Source of the DNA: Desulfomicrobium sp. UBA5193
Lineage (GTDB): Bacteria; Desulfobacterota; Desulfovibrionia; Desulfovibrionales; Desulfomicrobiaceae
Direction: 5' to 3'
Assembly: GCA_002412965.1 (NCBI GenBank)
Contig: DHWB01000001.1
Location: 124,528-188,527 of the forward strand
DNA: 64,000 bases
Both the position numbers and the translations under genes were made by a program. Below are positions 32,268 through 41,225 of this stretch, piece by piece. A model generated the notes under the pieces. The model was not told the origin of the DNA. It was given only the letters and a program-made list of their open reading frames with translations, and searched no databases. Numbering within the stretch: position 1 is the stretch's first letter; the number at the start of each line of letters is the position of its first letter.

Positions 32268-32297
32268 AACCGGGCTGCGTGGTGGTCCGGTTTTTTT
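32268..32297 (+). terminator. Terminator after the parvulin gene
   Basis: AAACCGG and CCGGTTT form a 7-bp stem around a 12-nt loop, and the right arm runs on into TTTTTTTG, 28 bp beyond the parvulin stop. Confidence 0.7.
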
Positions 32298-32312
32298 GTT
32301 GGGAAGGGGAGA

Positions 32313-32388
32313 AGAATGGGACCTATGGAAAATATGGGACCTATGCACAAAGACCCATACATCCCATATTTCTCATAAGTCCCATTCT
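32313..32388. repeat. 76-bp palindromic element (27-bp arms)
   Basis: The left arm at 32313-32339 and the right arm at 32362-32388 are reverse complements over 27 bases with three mismatches and a 22-base centre. The core unit TGGGACCTATG occurs twice in the left half, so the element is built from an 11-bp repeat. It sits between the parvulin terminator and mtnA. It resembles REP-type palindromes with TATGGGAC cores found between genes in deltaproteobacteria. It lies 12-22 bases before the mtnA ribosome site, so it could also affect mtnA mRNA. Confidence 0.75.
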
Positions 32389-32409
32389 TTCTTCTTTAAG
32401 AGGTTTTTC

Positions 32410-33456
32410 ATGGAAGATCACATTCAGTTCGATGCCGATGGCTGCGCACTCCTGCTCCTTGATCAGCGCAAGCTCCCCCTGGTGGAGGAAACTTTTTTCT
32501 GCCGCACCGTGCAGGACGTCATCTATGCCCTGCAGACCATGGTCGTGCGCGGTGCACCGGCCATCGGCGTCAGCGCGGCCTATGGCTGCTGCATCGCCCT
32601 CAAGCAGGCCATGGCCGCCGGACCGTACTGGATGAACGAGCTGAATCGCCTGCTGGCCGAACTGGCGCAGGCCCGGCCCACGGCGGTCAATCTGGCCTGG
32701 GCGGTGGGCGTCATGCGCGACGCCGGGAGCGGCATCCAGACTCCCGGCGAGCTTGCGGATGCGTGGCTGACCCTGGCCCGAAAGATTCACACCGATGACA
32801 TCGCCATGAACAAGGCCATGGGCCGCTTCGGCGGGGCGCTGCTGGCCGACGGGGACACGGTCATGACCCACTGCAACGCCGGAGCCCTGGCCACGGCCGG
32901 GTACGGCACGGCCCTGGGCGTGATCCGGGGCGCGGTGGAGATGGGCAAGAAGATCTCCGTCATCGCCAACGAGACCCGGCCCTTTCTGCAGGGCGCACGG
33001 CTCACGGCCTATGAACTGCACAAGGACGGCATCCCGGTCACCGTGGCCTGCGACAACGCCTGTTCGCTCCTCATGCGGCGTGGCCTGGTGCAAAAGGTTG
33101 TGGTCGGCGCGGACCGCATCGTGGCCAACGGGGATGTCGCCAACAAGATCGGCACCTCCGGCGTGGCCATCCTGGCGCGGCATTACGGCATCCCTTTTTA
33201 CGTGGCCGCGCCCAGCTCCACCTTCGATCTGGCCACGGCCGACGGCAGCCTCATCCCCATCGAGGACCGCACGCCGCTGGAGGTGACCCATGTCGGCTCG
33301 ACCCAGATCACTCCCGACGGAGTGCCAGTTTTCAATTACGCCTTTGATGTCACGGATCACAGCCTGATCACGGGCATCATCACCGAACGCGGGGTTCTTT
33401 CCCCGCCCTACACATCGAGCATTGCCGAAATCATCGGCCAGGACTTTCGACCATGA
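32410..33456 (+). CDS. mtnA: S-methyl-5-thioribose-1-phosphate isomerase
   Basis: A 348-residue enzyme of the MtnA/eIF2B family. It converts methylthioribose 1-phosphate to methylthioribulose 1-phosphate in methionine salvage. Substrate-binding VVRGAPAIGVSAAYG is near residue 45, the catalytic cysteine is in MTHCNAGALATAGYGT, and the catalytic aspartate is in GADRIVANGDVANKIGT. Length is typical. The ATG has AGAGG upstream and lies 21 bp beyond the palindromic element; the longer frame covers the palindrome and is not coding. Its stop overlaps the der start (ATGA). Other salvage genes are not in the window. Confidence 0.93.
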   Translation: MEDHIQFDADGCALLLLDQRKLPLVEETFFCRTVQDVIYALQTMVVRGAPAIGVSAAYGCCIALKQAMAAGPYWMNELNRLLAELAQARPTAVNLAWAVGVMRDAGSGIQTPGELADAWLTLARKIHTDDIAMNKAMGRFGGALLADGDTVMTHCNAGALATAGYGTALGVIRGAVEMGKKISVIANETRPFLQGARLTAYELHKDGIPVTVACDNACSLLMRRGLVQKVVVGADRIVANGDVANKIGTSGVAILARHYGIPFYVAAPSSTFDLATADGSLIPIEDRTPLEVTHVGSTQITPDGVPVFNYAFDVTDHSLITGIITERGVLSPPYTSSIAEIIGQDFRP

Positions 33457-34796
33457 AGCAGCATCTTCCCCTGGTGGCCCTCGTCGGCCGCCCCAATGTG
33501 GGTAAATCCACTCTTTTCAACCGCCTCATCAAGAGGCGGGTCTCCATCACCCACGACATGGCCGGCGTGACCCGCGACAGCATCTACAGCGAGGTCCGCG
33601 GAGACACCCGCTCTTACGCCCTCGTGGACACGGGCGGGCTGGTTCCGGGGAGCAGCGACGAGATAGAGATGAACATCGTCGACCAGGCCCGCGAGGCCAT
33701 GGCCGGCGCGGACCTGATTCTCTTCATCGTGGACGGCCGCGCCGGGCTGCATCCCCAGGATGATCAGGTCGGGCGGTTTCTGCGCCAGTCCGGCAAGGAA
33801 GTGCGGGTCGTCGTCAACAAGGTCGACGGACCCGATCTCGAAGAGCGCATGGCCGCGGACTTCTACGCCCTCGGCTTCCCCCTTGACTGTGTGTCCTCGT
33901 CCCACGGCTACGGCATGGGCGACCTGCGCGACATGATCGAGGGCGCCCTGCCCCCGCTCGAAACACCGGACGAGGCGGCCGGCTTGTCGCAGGGCGGGCT
34001 CAAGATCGCCCTGCTGGGACGGCCCAACGCGGGCAAATCCTCGACCATCAACGCCATCCTGGGCCGCAAGCGGCTCATGGTCAGTTCCGAGGCCGGCACC
34101 ACCCGCGACTGCGTGGACGTGACCGTGCAGCGCGGCGAGAAGACCTACACCTTTGTCGATACGGCCGGGGTGCGCCGCAAGTCCAAGGTCACGGACTCGC
34201 TCGAATATTTCAGCGTCGTCCACTCCATGCAGGCGGCCAAGCAGGCCGACGTGGTGGTCCTGGTCCTCGATGTGATGGACGGCGTGGTCGGGCAGGACAA
34301 GCGCCTGCTGTCCTTTCTGGATACGGAGAAGGTGCCCTTCGTCATCGTGGTCAACAAGATCGACCTTTTGACCAAGGATCAGCTGGCCAAGGCCAAGAAG
34401 GAGCTGGTCGACCAGTTCGCCTTCTGCGCCCATGTGCCGGTGCTCTTCTCCTCGTCCGTGTCCATGGCCGGGCTAGGGGGCCTTTTGCCCCTGGTCGAGA
34501 AGCTGTGGGAGCAGTGCGGGCAGCGCGTGACCACGGGCGAACTGAACAGGCTGGTCAAGATGGTCACCGAGCGGCATCAGCCTCCGGTCATGGGCGGCCG
34601 CCGGGGCAAGATCTACTACATGACGCAGGCCGACTCCCGGCCCCCGACCTTTGTCTTCTTCGTCAACGACGAGAAGCTCTTTCACGGCAGCTACGTGCGC
34701 TATCTGGAAAACCAGCTGCGCAAGGTCTTCCGCATGGACAAGACGCCCATCCGCATGGTTTTCCGTTCCAGCCACGACAACGACAAGGGCAAGTAG
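33453..34796 (+). CDS. der: Ribosome assembly GTPase Der (EngA)
   Basis: A 447-residue tandem GTPase. The first G domain starts with GRPNVGKSTLFN, then DTGG and NKVDG; the second has GRPNAGKSSTIN, DTAGVRRKSK and NKIDL. A C-terminal KH-like domain (about 360-447) follows. Der binds the 50S subunit and is needed for its late assembly. Length and domain order are standard. The ATG overlaps the mtnA stop. A hairpin lies about 30 bp after its stop, and the next gene, ilvE, may have its own promoter. Confidence 0.96.
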   Translation: MKQHLPLVALVGRPNVGKSTLFNRLIKRRVSITHDMAGVTRDSIYSEVRGDTRSYALVDTGGLVPGSSDEIEMNIVDQAREAMAGADLILFIVDGRAGLHPQDDQVGRFLRQSGKEVRVVVNKVDGPDLEERMAADFYALGFPLDCVSSSHGYGMGDLRDMIEGALPPLETPDEAAGLSQGGLKIALLGRPNAGKSSTINAILGRKRLMVSSEAGTTRDCVDVTVQRGEKTYTFVDTAGVRRKSKVTDSLEYFSVVHSMQAAKQADVVVLVLDVMDGVVGQDKRLLSFLDTEKVPFVIVVNKIDLLTKDQLAKAKKELVDQFAFCAHVPVLFSSSVSMAGLGGLLPLVEKLWEQCGQRVTTGELNRLVKMVTERHQPPVMGGRRGKIYYMTQADSRPPTFVFFVNDEKLFHGSYVRYLENQLRKVFRMDKTPIRMVFRSSHDNDKGK

Positions 34797-34825
34797 GCGC
34801 GGGCCTGCGTGCGAGCTGGCGATCC

Positions 34826-34853
34826 AGCAAGCCCCTTTCAGCGCGGGCTTGCT
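34826..34853. terminator. Hairpin after der (possible terminator)
   Basis: AGCAAGCCC and GGGCTTGCT form a 9-bp stem around a 10-nt loop, 30 bp after the der stop. Only a short T-poor stretch follows (TTGACC), so termination would be weak or Rho-assisted. Confidence 0.4.
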
Positions 34854-34876
34854 TGACCGGGCTTTGGCCTTATCCT
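34849..34876 (+). promoter_or_regulatory. ilvE: Candidate promoter of ilvE
   Basis: TTGCTT (34849-34854), a 16-bp spacer and TATCCT (34871-34876) resemble a sigma-70 promoter 70 bp before the ilvE start. The -35 box lies inside the preceding hairpin arm. Confidence 0.35.
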
Positions 34877-34945
34877 AGTGTCCCTCGACGCTTGGGGCCG
34901 CGTGCCGCAGGCTTCCAACAACGACGCCCATCTTGAGGAGGATGT

Positions 34946-35869
34946 ATGGTTCAGAAAGCTGACAAGATTTGGTTCGACGGCAAACTCGTGCCCTGGGACG
35001 AAGCCCAGGTCCATGTCCTGACCCACACCCTGCATTACGGTGCGGGCGTGTTCGAGGGCATCCGTTGCTACACCTGCACCGACGGCGGCTCGGCCGTGTT
35101 CCGTCTGCAGGAGCATGTGGAGCGGCTCTTCCTGTCGGCCAAGATCAACGAGATCGTCATCCCCCACACCCAGGAAGAGATCTGCAAGGCCATCATCGAG
35201 ACCCTGCAGGTCAACCGGCTGACCGAGGGCTATATCCGTCCCCTGACCTTCATCGGCGCAGGGGTCATGGGCGTTTTTCCGGGCGCGAACCCCATCCAGA
35301 CCATCATCGCCACCTGGCCCTGGGGCGCGTATCTTGGAGCCGAGGCCCTGGAGAAGGGCATCCGCATCAAGACTTCGACCTTCACCCGTCACCACGTCAA
35401 CGTGATGATGACCAAGGCCAAGACCTGCGGGAACTACGTCAACTCCGTGCTGGCCAAGCGCGAGGCCCTGGCCGACGGCTACCACGAGGCCCTCATGCTC
35501 GACGCGGAAGGGTACGTGTCCGAGGCCACTGGGGAAAATATTTTCATGGTCCGTAATGGCGTCATCAAGACCCCGCCCCTTGGCTCCATCCTGGCCGGCA
35601 TCACCCGTGAGACCCTCATGATCCTGGCCGAAGACCTGGGCTATACCGTGGTCGAGGAGCGCTTCACCCGTGACGAGCTCTATTGCGCCGACGAAGCCTT
35701 CTTCACCGGAACCGCGGCCGAGGTCACGCCTATCCGCGAGCTCGACCGTCGCACCATCGGTGCCGGCAGCCGCGGCCCGGTCACGGCCGCCCTGCAGGCC
35801 GCCTATTTCAAGGTCCTGCGCGGCGAGAACCCCAAGTACGGCAAGTGGCTGGCCCGTTACACGATCTAG
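34946..35869 (+). CDS. ilvE: Branched-chain amino acid aminotransferase
   Basis: A 307-residue fold-type IV PLP aminotransferase. It makes the last step in valine, leucine and isoleucine synthesis with glutamate as amino donor. The PLP lysine is Lys159 (KAKTCGNYVNS), identical in position to the E. coli enzyme. Other family segments are LHYGAGVFEGIRCY near residue 30, SEATGENIFMVRNG and GTAAEVTPIRELD. Length equals E. coli IlvE (309). GAGGAGG lies upstream of the ATG; a second ATG four bases earlier is out of frame. It stands between der and dnaX, separated by hairpins, so it may be a single-gene unit. Confidence 0.95.
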   Translation: MVQKADKIWFDGKLVPWDEAQVHVLTHTLHYGAGVFEGIRCYTCTDGGSAVFRLQEHVERLFLSAKINEIVIPHTQEEICKAIIETLQVNRLTEGYIRPLTFIGAGVMGVFPGANPIQTIIATWPWGAYLGAEALEKGIRIKTSTFTRHHVNVMMTKAKTCGNYVNSVLAKREALADGYHEALMLDAEGYVSEATGENIFMVRNGVIKTPPLGSILAGITRETLMILAEDLGYTVVEERFTRDELYCADEAFFTGTAAEVTPIRELDRRTIGAGSRGPVTAALQAAYFKVLRGENPKYGKWLARYTI

Positions 35870-35891
35870 GCGGCCAGTCCGTTGTTCCTAA

Positions 35892-35918
35892 GCCGGGTTC
35901 CGCTCTGCGGAGCCCGGC
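35892..35918. terminator. GC-rich hairpin between ilvE and dnaX
   Basis: GCCGGG-T-TCCGC and GCGGA-G-CCCGGC pair around a 3-nt loop, 23 bp after the ilvE stop. No T tract follows, so it could be a Rho-dependent end or an mRNA structure. Confidence 0.4.
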
Positions 35919-35951
35919 ATTCCACCAACTTCCGCACCTTCTCCACGCACT

Positions 35952-37760
35952 ATGAGCCAGGAAAGCCTAACCGCCCGCTACCGCCCCCAGAGTTTCGCCC
36001 ATGTGGCCGGCCAGGACGCTGTCAAGCGCATCCTCTCCCGCGCTGCGGCCACCGGCCGGGTCGCGCCGGCCTATCTGTTCAGCGGCACGCGCGGCGTGGG
36101 CAAGACCACCCTGGCGCGCATCTTCGCCAAGGCCCTCAACTGCCAGAACGGACCGGCCGCCGAACCCTGCAACCAGTGCCCGATCTGCCGCCAGATCACC
36201 CTGGGCTCGGCCGTGGACGTGGTCGAGATCGACGGCGCCTCCAACACCGGCGTGGACAATGTCCGCCGCCTCAAGGAGGACGTGGGCTACGCGCCCCTTG
36301 AGTGCCGCTACAAGGTCATCATCATCGACGAAGCGCACATGCTGTCCAAGGCGGCCTTCAACGCGCTCCTGAAGACCCTCGAAGAGCCTCCGGGGCACGT
36401 GACCTTCATCATGGCCACCACGGAGCCCGAAAAATTTCCGCAGACCATTGTCAGCCGCTGCCAGCATTTCGTCTTCAAGCGTTTGCCCCAGGCCGATCTG
36501 GTCCGTCACCTCGAAGGGGTGCTCGGGCAGGAGGCCATCACCGCCGAGCCTTCGGCCATCACCCTCATCGCCCGGCGCGGGGCGGGTTCGGTCCGGGACA
36601 GCATGTCCCTCTTGGGCCAGGTCCTGGCCCTGGGCTCCGACTCCCTGACCCTGGCCGATGTGCGCGAGGTGCTGGGGCTGGCCGGAGGGGAGATCTTCGT
36701 GCGTCTGGTCGAATGCGTGCAGACCCGCGACCTGCTCGGCCTGCATGCGCTGCTGACCGAAGTCCTGGACCAGGGCGCCGATCTGGGCTTCTTCCTGCGC
36801 GAGCTGTCCGGGTGCTGGCGCAATCTTTTTCTGCTGCATCAGATGGGCGACGCGGCGCGCGGCATCATCGACCTGCCCGCCGAAGAGGTGGACATCTGGG
36901 CCGCCATCGCGCCCCGTTTCGCCTTGGGGCACCTGCATGCCGCCTGGCAGATGACCATGGACAGCCAGCGCAAGGTGCTGACAAGCATGGAGCCGGCCCT
37001 GGCCCTGGAGCTCCTGCTCCTGAACCTGGCCAGCCTGCCGGACCTGCTGGCCCTGGGCGCCGGCGCGTCCAAGGCCGGGAGCGAGTCCGTGGCGGCTCCT
37101 TCCCGTCCCGCTCCCGTCCGTCCGCCGGTCCCGTCGGTCGCGCCGTCCCGCCCCGCACCGGCCCCGGCCGCAGCACAGGGCGCGGCACAGGGAACAGCAC
37201 AGGCGGCTGGCACCGGGCAGCCCCGCCCCTCGACCTTGCCCCGGACTTTTCAGCCGTCGTCGCCGTCCTCGCCTGCCTTGGAAGCGCCGGTGCCCACGGT
37301 CCGGGAAACGACCGCGAACTTCGGCGTAACGGGTGATGCCCCGGAAGCCGCCGCGCCTGCCGGGCCGCGAACCTGGCACGGCTTCATCGCCTTTTGCGCG
37401 AAGCGGCCCGAAGGCTCACGGCCGCTGCCCGCTCTGGACAAGGCCCAGGGGCAGATCCAGGGCAGGGAGCTCGTCTTGACCAGTCCGCACAGTTTTCTGT
37501 GCGACAGGCTCAAGGTGAGCCTGGGCACGCTCACGGAGCTTGCGCGGGCCTATTTCGGGCCGGGCTTTGCAGTGCGGGTGGAGACGCCTGTGGAAGAAGT
37601 GCGCAAGACCCGCACGGAGCTTCGCGATATGGCCATGACCGACCCAGTGGTTCGCGATGCCCAGGAAAAATTTCAGGCCCGGATCGTCGAGGTCCGGCCC
37701 CTGTCGAACGGCAGTGCAAACGGCAATACAAACGGCAAAGCACAGGAGAACGAGATATGA
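35952..37760 (+). CDS. dnaX: DNA polymerase III tau/gamma subunit
   Basis: A 602-residue clamp-loader ATPase. Walker A GTRGVGKTTLAR is near residue 45, the four-cysteine zinc module (CQNGP...CNQCPIC) at about 64-79, Walker B IIIDEAHML near 118 and sensor ATTEPEKFPQTI near 155. Domain III ends near 360. A proline/alanine-rich linker (about 375-460) leads to a tau-type C-terminal domain (HGFIAFCAKRPEG) that would bind polymerase alpha. The linker is unusually rich in APSRPAP-like units. There is only a weak ribosome site. The stop overlaps the ybaB start (ATGA), giving the common dnaX-ybaB-recR order. Confidence 0.95.
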   Translation: MSQESLTARYRPQSFAHVAGQDAVKRILSRAAATGRVAPAYLFSGTRGVGKTTLARIFAKALNCQNGPAAEPCNQCPICRQITLGSAVDVVEIDGASNTGVDNVRRLKEDVGYAPLECRYKVIIIDEAHMLSKAAFNALLKTLEEPPGHVTFIMATTEPEKFPQTIVSRCQHFVFKRLPQADLVRHLEGVLGQEAITAEPSAITLIARRGAGSVRDSMSLLGQVLALGSDSLTLADVREVLGLAGGEIFVRLVECVQTRDLLGLHALLTEVLDQGADLGFFLRELSGCWRNLFLLHQMGDAARGIIDLPAEEVDIWAAIAPRFALGHLHAAWQMTMDSQRKVLTSMEPALALELLLLNLASLPDLLALGAGASKAGSESVAAPSRPAPVRPPVPSVAPSRPAPAPAAAQGAAQGTAQAAGTGQPRPSTLPRTFQPSSPSSPALEAPVPTVRETTANFGVTGDAPEAAAPAGPRTWHGFIAFCAKRPEGSRPLPALDKAQGQIQGRELVLTSPHSFLCDRLKVSLGTLTELARAYFGPGFAVRVETPVEEVRKTRTELRDMAMTDPVVRDAQEKFQARIVEVRPLSNGSANGNTNGKAQENEI

Positions 37761-38059
37761 ACGAACTTATCAGACAGGCGCAGATGATGCAGAAGAAGAT
37801 GCTGCGCACCCAGGAAGAGATGGGCAAGAAGGAAGTTGAGGCCAGCGTCGGCGGCGGCATGGTCTCGGTCAAGGCCAATTGCCAGGGCGAAGTGCTGGCC
37901 ATCCGCATCGACCCTTCCGTCATGGAATCCGGCGACGCCGAGATGCTTCAGGACCTGGTCCTGGCCGCGGTGAACGAGGCCGTCAAGAAGGGCAAGGACA
38001 TGATGCAGTCCGAGCTGGCGCAAATCACGGGCGGCATGAAGATCCCGGGTCTTTTCTAG
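37757..38059 (+). CDS. ybaB: Nucleoid-associated protein YbaB/EbfC family
   Basis: A 100-residue DNA-binding protein. It opens with a long helix (MNELIRQAQMMQKKMLRTQE), followed by GKKEVEASVGGGMVSV and LEAIRIDPSVM-like strands, then the C-terminal helix ending ITGGMKIPGLF, a strongly conserved YbaB end. Homodimers bind DNA without clear sequence preference and affect nucleoid structure. The start overlaps the dnaX stop; recR follows after 10 bp. This dnaX-ybaB-recR cluster is conserved across bacteria. Confidence 0.95.
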   Translation: MNELIRQAQMMQKKMLRTQEEMGKKEVEASVGGGMVSVKANCQGEVLAIRIDPSVMESGDAEMLQDLVLAAVNEAVKKGKDMMQSELAQITGGMKIPGLF

Positions 38060-38069
38060 GAGCTTTCGA

Positions 38070-38675
38070 GTGCAGCGACTTCCCGCCCCTTTGCAAAAGA
38101 TCGTGGATCAGTTTTCGGCCCTGCCTGGGGTGGGGCCGAAAAGCGCCCTGCGCATGGCGCTGACCCTGCTCAAATGGCCCGAGGAGTCCGTGCGGGCCTT
38201 CGGCCGCGACATCGAGGGCCTGCGCAGCGCCCTGCACATCTGCTCGCGCTGCTGTGGCCTGGCTGACATCGACCCGTGCCCGCTGTGCACGGACCCCAAA
38301 AGGAACGCCGAGCAGCTCTGCCTGGTCTCGGAGTGGGACAGCCTCATGGTCATGGAGGAGTCCGGAGTCTACCGGGGCCGCTACCTGATCCTGGGCGGGC
38401 TCCTGTCTCCTCTCGACGGGATCGACGCCAGGTCCCTCGAGATCGGGCGGCTTGAGTCCATCCTGCGCGAAGGGCAGGTGCGCGAGGTCATCCTGGCCCT
38501 GGGTTCGACCATGGAGGCCGAGGCCACGGGCACCTACGTGAACAGCCTGCTGACGCGGGCCTTCCCCCAGATCTCCGTGACCCGTCTGGCCCAGGGCATC
38601 CCCCTTGGCTCCGAGATCAAGTACGTGGATCGCGAAACCCTCAAACAATCCCTCAAATACAGGCATTCCCTCTAG
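38070..38675 (+). CDS. recR: Recombination mediator RecR
   Basis: A 201-residue RecFOR-pathway protein that helps load RecA on SSB-coated gaps. An N-terminal helix-hairpin-helix (FSALPGVGPKSALRMAL) is followed by the C4 zinc motif (CSRCCGLADIDPCPLC, about 54-69), a Toprim domain (YRGRYLILGGLLSPLDGI) and a C-terminal Walker-B-like segment. A GTG start (38070) with AGGAG 8 bases upstream is used. It lies 10 bp after ybaB and 4 bp before recD2. Confidence 0.96.
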   Translation: MQRLPAPLQKIVDQFSALPGVGPKSALRMALTLLKWPEESVRAFGRDIEGLRSALHICSRCCGLADIDPCPLCTDPKRNAEQLCLVSEWDSLMVMEESGVYRGRYLILGGLLSPLDGIDARSLEIGRLESILREGQVREVILALGSTMEAEATGTYVNSLLTRAFPQISVTRLAQGIPLGSEIKYVDRETLKQSLKYRHSL

Positions 38676-38679
38676 GCCC

Positions 38680-40854
38680 ATGCAGACCATCCAGGGCGAA
38701 GTCGTCACCGTCGTTTATCACAACCCCGAAAACGGGTACGTCATCGCGCGGCTGGATTCGCCGTCCGAGCCCGGTCAGGTCAATGTCGTCGGGCTGCTTG
38801 GCGACGTGGCTCCCGGCGAGTCCCTGCGCATGAGCGGCGATTGGGTCGAGCACCCCAAGTTCGGCCGCCAGTTCAAGGCCGAGTCCTGCGAACATCTGCT
38901 GCCCGCGTCGCTCAGCGGCATCCGCCGCTTCCTGGGCTCCGGGGCCGTGAAGGGCATCGGCGAGAAGACCGCCGACCGCTTGATCAGCCGCTTCGGCAGC
39001 CAGATTCTGGACATCCTGGACTCGGACCCAAAGCAGCTGCTGGATGTGGAGGGCATCGGCCCGGCCAAGCTCAAGACCATCGTCTCCTCCTGGCAGGAAA
39101 AGCGGGAGGTGCGCGGGCTGATGCTCTTCCTGCAGACCCATGGCGTGGCCACGACCTTCGCCCACCGCATCTTCCGCCACTACGGGGTCAACTCCGTGCA
39201 GCGGCTGCGCGCCAATCCCTATGACCTGGCCTACGACATTCAAGGCATCGGTTTCCGCACGGCCGACGAGGTGGCGCTCAAGCTCGGCTTTGCCGAGGAC
39301 GCGCCCCAGCGTCTGGAAGCCGGGGTGGAATATTGCCTGCGCCAGGTGGCCGACGGGGCCGGGCACATGTATCTGCCGCGTCCGGTCCTGGCGGAGGAGG
39401 CGGCCAAGCTGCTGGGCTGCCATGATCTGGAGCTGATCGAGGAGCAGATCGACGCCCTGGAAGAGCGCAAGCGGCTGGTGATCGAACCCCTGCTTGAAAA
39501 GGGCGTGGGGGACGCGGTTTTTCTGACCTATTTTTACCGCACTGAGCGCGAGATCGCGTCACGCCTGCGGGGGCTTCTCGATCATGTCAGCCGCATCGAC
39601 CCGGCCAAGATCAGCGCCGCCGTGGAACGCGAGGAGAAGCGTCAGTCCCTGACCCTGTCGGAGGAGCAGCGCGACGCCGTGGAGTCGGCCTGCGGTCACA
39701 AGGTGTCGATCATCACCGGCGGTCCGGGCACGGGCAAGACGACCATCACCCGGGTCGTGGTGCGCGCCCTGAAGGCCTTGGGACTCAAGATTTCCCTGGC
39801 CGCGCCCACCGGCCGTGCCGCCAAGCGTCTGTCCGAGGCCACGGGGTTCACGGCCACGACCCTGCATCGGCTGCTGCGCTATCAGCCGGGCACGGGCTTC
39901 GAGTTCAACGAGGAGAAGAAGCTCTCGGCCGATGTCATGGTCGTGGACGAGGTCTCCATGCTCGATTGTGGCCTGTGCCTGTCGCTCCTGCGCGCCCTGC
40001 CCCTGACCTGCCGCCTGGTTTTCGTCGGCGACGAGAACCAGCTGCCCTCGGTCGGCGCGGGCAACGTGCTGGGCGACATGCTGGAGAGCGGAGTCGTCCC
40101 GGCGGTGCGCCTGACCCACATCTACCGGCAGGCGCGGGAGAGCATGATCGTGGTCAACGCCCACCGCATCAACGAGGGCGAATTTCCGCTCGGCAGCCCC
40201 CATGCCCCGCCCAAGGCGGATTTTTTCTGGGTCGAGAAGGAAGATCTCATCGAGCTGCAGTCCCTGGTCCTGCGCATGGTCTGCGAACGCATCCCCGAGG
40301 CCTACGGCCTTGATCCCATGACCGACGTGCAGGTCCTGACCCCCATGCACAAGGGCGAGGTCGGCACCATGGTCCTGAACCGGCTCCTGCAGGAACGCCT
40401 CAACCCGGACGGCCGCGAGCTGATCCGGGGCCAGCGCGCCTACCGGGTCGGGGACCGCATCCTGCAGCTGCGCAACAATTACGACAAGGACGTCTTCAAC
40501 GGTGACCTGGGGCGCGTCACCGGCTTTGACACCGAGGCCGAAACCCTCGCCGCCGAGTTCGACGGCCGGGGCGTGGAGTACGACTTCGACGAGCTGGACG
40601 AGATCGGACTGGCCTACGCCATCAGCGTGCACAAGAGCCAGGGCAGCGAATACCCGGCCGTGGTCATGCCCGTGGTCTCGCAGCACTACATGCTCCTGCA
40701 GCGCAACCTGATCTACACCGGCCTGACCCGGGCGCGGAAGCTGGCCGTGCTGATGGGCTCGCGCCGGGCCATGCACATGGGGCTGGGCAACGAGCGCGGG
40801 CGGCAACGCAACACCTCCTTGGCCGTGCGTTTGGCGAAAGAGGGTGAAATTTAG
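38680..40854 (+). CDS. recD2: RecD2-type ATP-dependent DNA helicase
   Basis: A 724-residue 5'-3' SF1B helicase. The N-terminus has an OB-like part (VVTVVYHNPENGYVIARL), then helix-hairpin-helix repeats (VKGIGEKTADRLISRFG and VEGIGPAKLKTIVSSW) and further linker helices. The helicase core begins with Walker A GGPGTGKTTITR near residue 347; VVDEVSMLD is Walker B, and the final SH3/helicase end has AISVHKSQGSEYPAVV. Such RecD2 proteins act outside RecBCD in gap and mismatch repair. The ATG is 4 bp after the recR stop with only a weak ribosome site, so it is probably coupled to recR. Confidence 0.94.
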   Translation: MQTIQGEVVTVVYHNPENGYVIARLDSPSEPGQVNVVGLLGDVAPGESLRMSGDWVEHPKFGRQFKAESCEHLLPASLSGIRRFLGSGAVKGIGEKTADRLISRFGSQILDILDSDPKQLLDVEGIGPAKLKTIVSSWQEKREVRGLMLFLQTHGVATTFAHRIFRHYGVNSVQRLRANPYDLAYDIQGIGFRTADEVALKLGFAEDAPQRLEAGVEYCLRQVADGAGHMYLPRPVLAEEAAKLLGCHDLELIEEQIDALEERKRLVIEPLLEKGVGDAVFLTYFYRTEREIASRLRGLLDHVSRIDPAKISAAVEREEKRQSLTLSEEQRDAVESACGHKVSIITGGPGTGKTTITRVVVRALKALGLKISLAAPTGRAAKRLSEATGFTATTLHRLLRYQPGTGFEFNEEKKLSADVMVVDEVSMLDCGLCLSLLRALPLTCRLVFVGDENQLPSVGAGNVLGDMLESGVVPAVRLTHIYRQARESMIVVNAHRINEGEFPLGSPHAPPKADFFWVEKEDLIELQSLVLRMVCERIPEAYGLDPMTDVQVLTPMHKGEVGTMVLNRLLQERLNPDGRELIRGQRAYRVGDRILQLRNNYDKDVFNGDLGRVTGFDTEAETLAAEFDGRGVEYDFDELDEIGLAYAISVHKSQGSEYPAVVMPVVSQHYMLLQRNLIYTGLTRARKLAVLMGSRRAMHMGLGNERGRQRNTSLAVRLAKEGEI

Positions 40855-40917
40855 CTCAACGAGCTGAAAGTAAGCGTAAATGGGACCCGAATTGCAGGTT
40901 TTTGGCCGTGGAGTGCG

Positions 40918-40947
40918 TTGACATGCCCGCAAAAGCTCGTCTATGGA
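40918..40947 (+). promoter_or_regulatory. Sigma-70-like promoter of tRNA-Leu
   Basis: TTGACA (40918-40923), an 18-bp spacer and TATGGA (40942-40947) end 17 bp before the tRNA 5' end, the expected place for a tRNA promoter. Confidence 0.6.
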
Positions 40948-40963
40948 CTCTCTTTTGTGAATT

Positions 40964-41046
40964 GCGGGTGTGGCGGAATGGTAAACGCATCAGCCTTAGG
41001 AGCTGACGCCAAAAGCTTGTAGGTTCGAATCCTATCGCCCGCACCA
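40964..41046 (+). tRNA. tRNA-Leu (anticodon TAG)
   Basis: An 83-nt class II tRNA: acceptor GCGGGTG/CGCCCGC with one T-G pair, anticodon stem TCAGC/GCTGA around loop CTTAGGA (anticodon TAG, reading CUA), variable arm, T arm TAGG-TTCGAAT-CCTA, discriminator A and an encoded CCA. It lies between recD2 and tig. Confidence 0.95.
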
Positions 41047-41080
41047 AAAAATCTCGGCCAAAGCCAGGCGACAAGGCTTT

Positions 41081-41120
41081 CAAGTCCACGAAAAAATTGG
41101 ACTTAACAATTTGGACTTAC
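41081..41120. repeat. Hairpin and direct repeat between tRNA-Leu and tig
   Basis: AAGTCCA (41082-41088) pairs with TGGACTT (41098-41104), and TTGGACTTA occurs twice, 14 bp apart (41097-41105 and 41111-41119). The hairpin could end tRNA transcription, though the A-rich loop leaves no T run after it. The rest of the 179-bp gap holds nothing recognisable apart from the tig ribosome site. Confidence 0.4.
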
Positions 41121-41225
41121 TAAGGAAATAGCGAGAAACCGCAAAGGGTGACGCAAGTCCCCATCTCGCACCAGTTCGATTATTCGGGCCCCGTATGGGA
41201 GAGCCCATCACCAAGGAGTGGAGTC

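Noticed and set aside
41097..41119. Direct repeat next to tRNA-Leu as an attachment site
   Set aside because: The repeated 9 bp do not match the tRNA 3' end and no integrase or foreign gene block is present.
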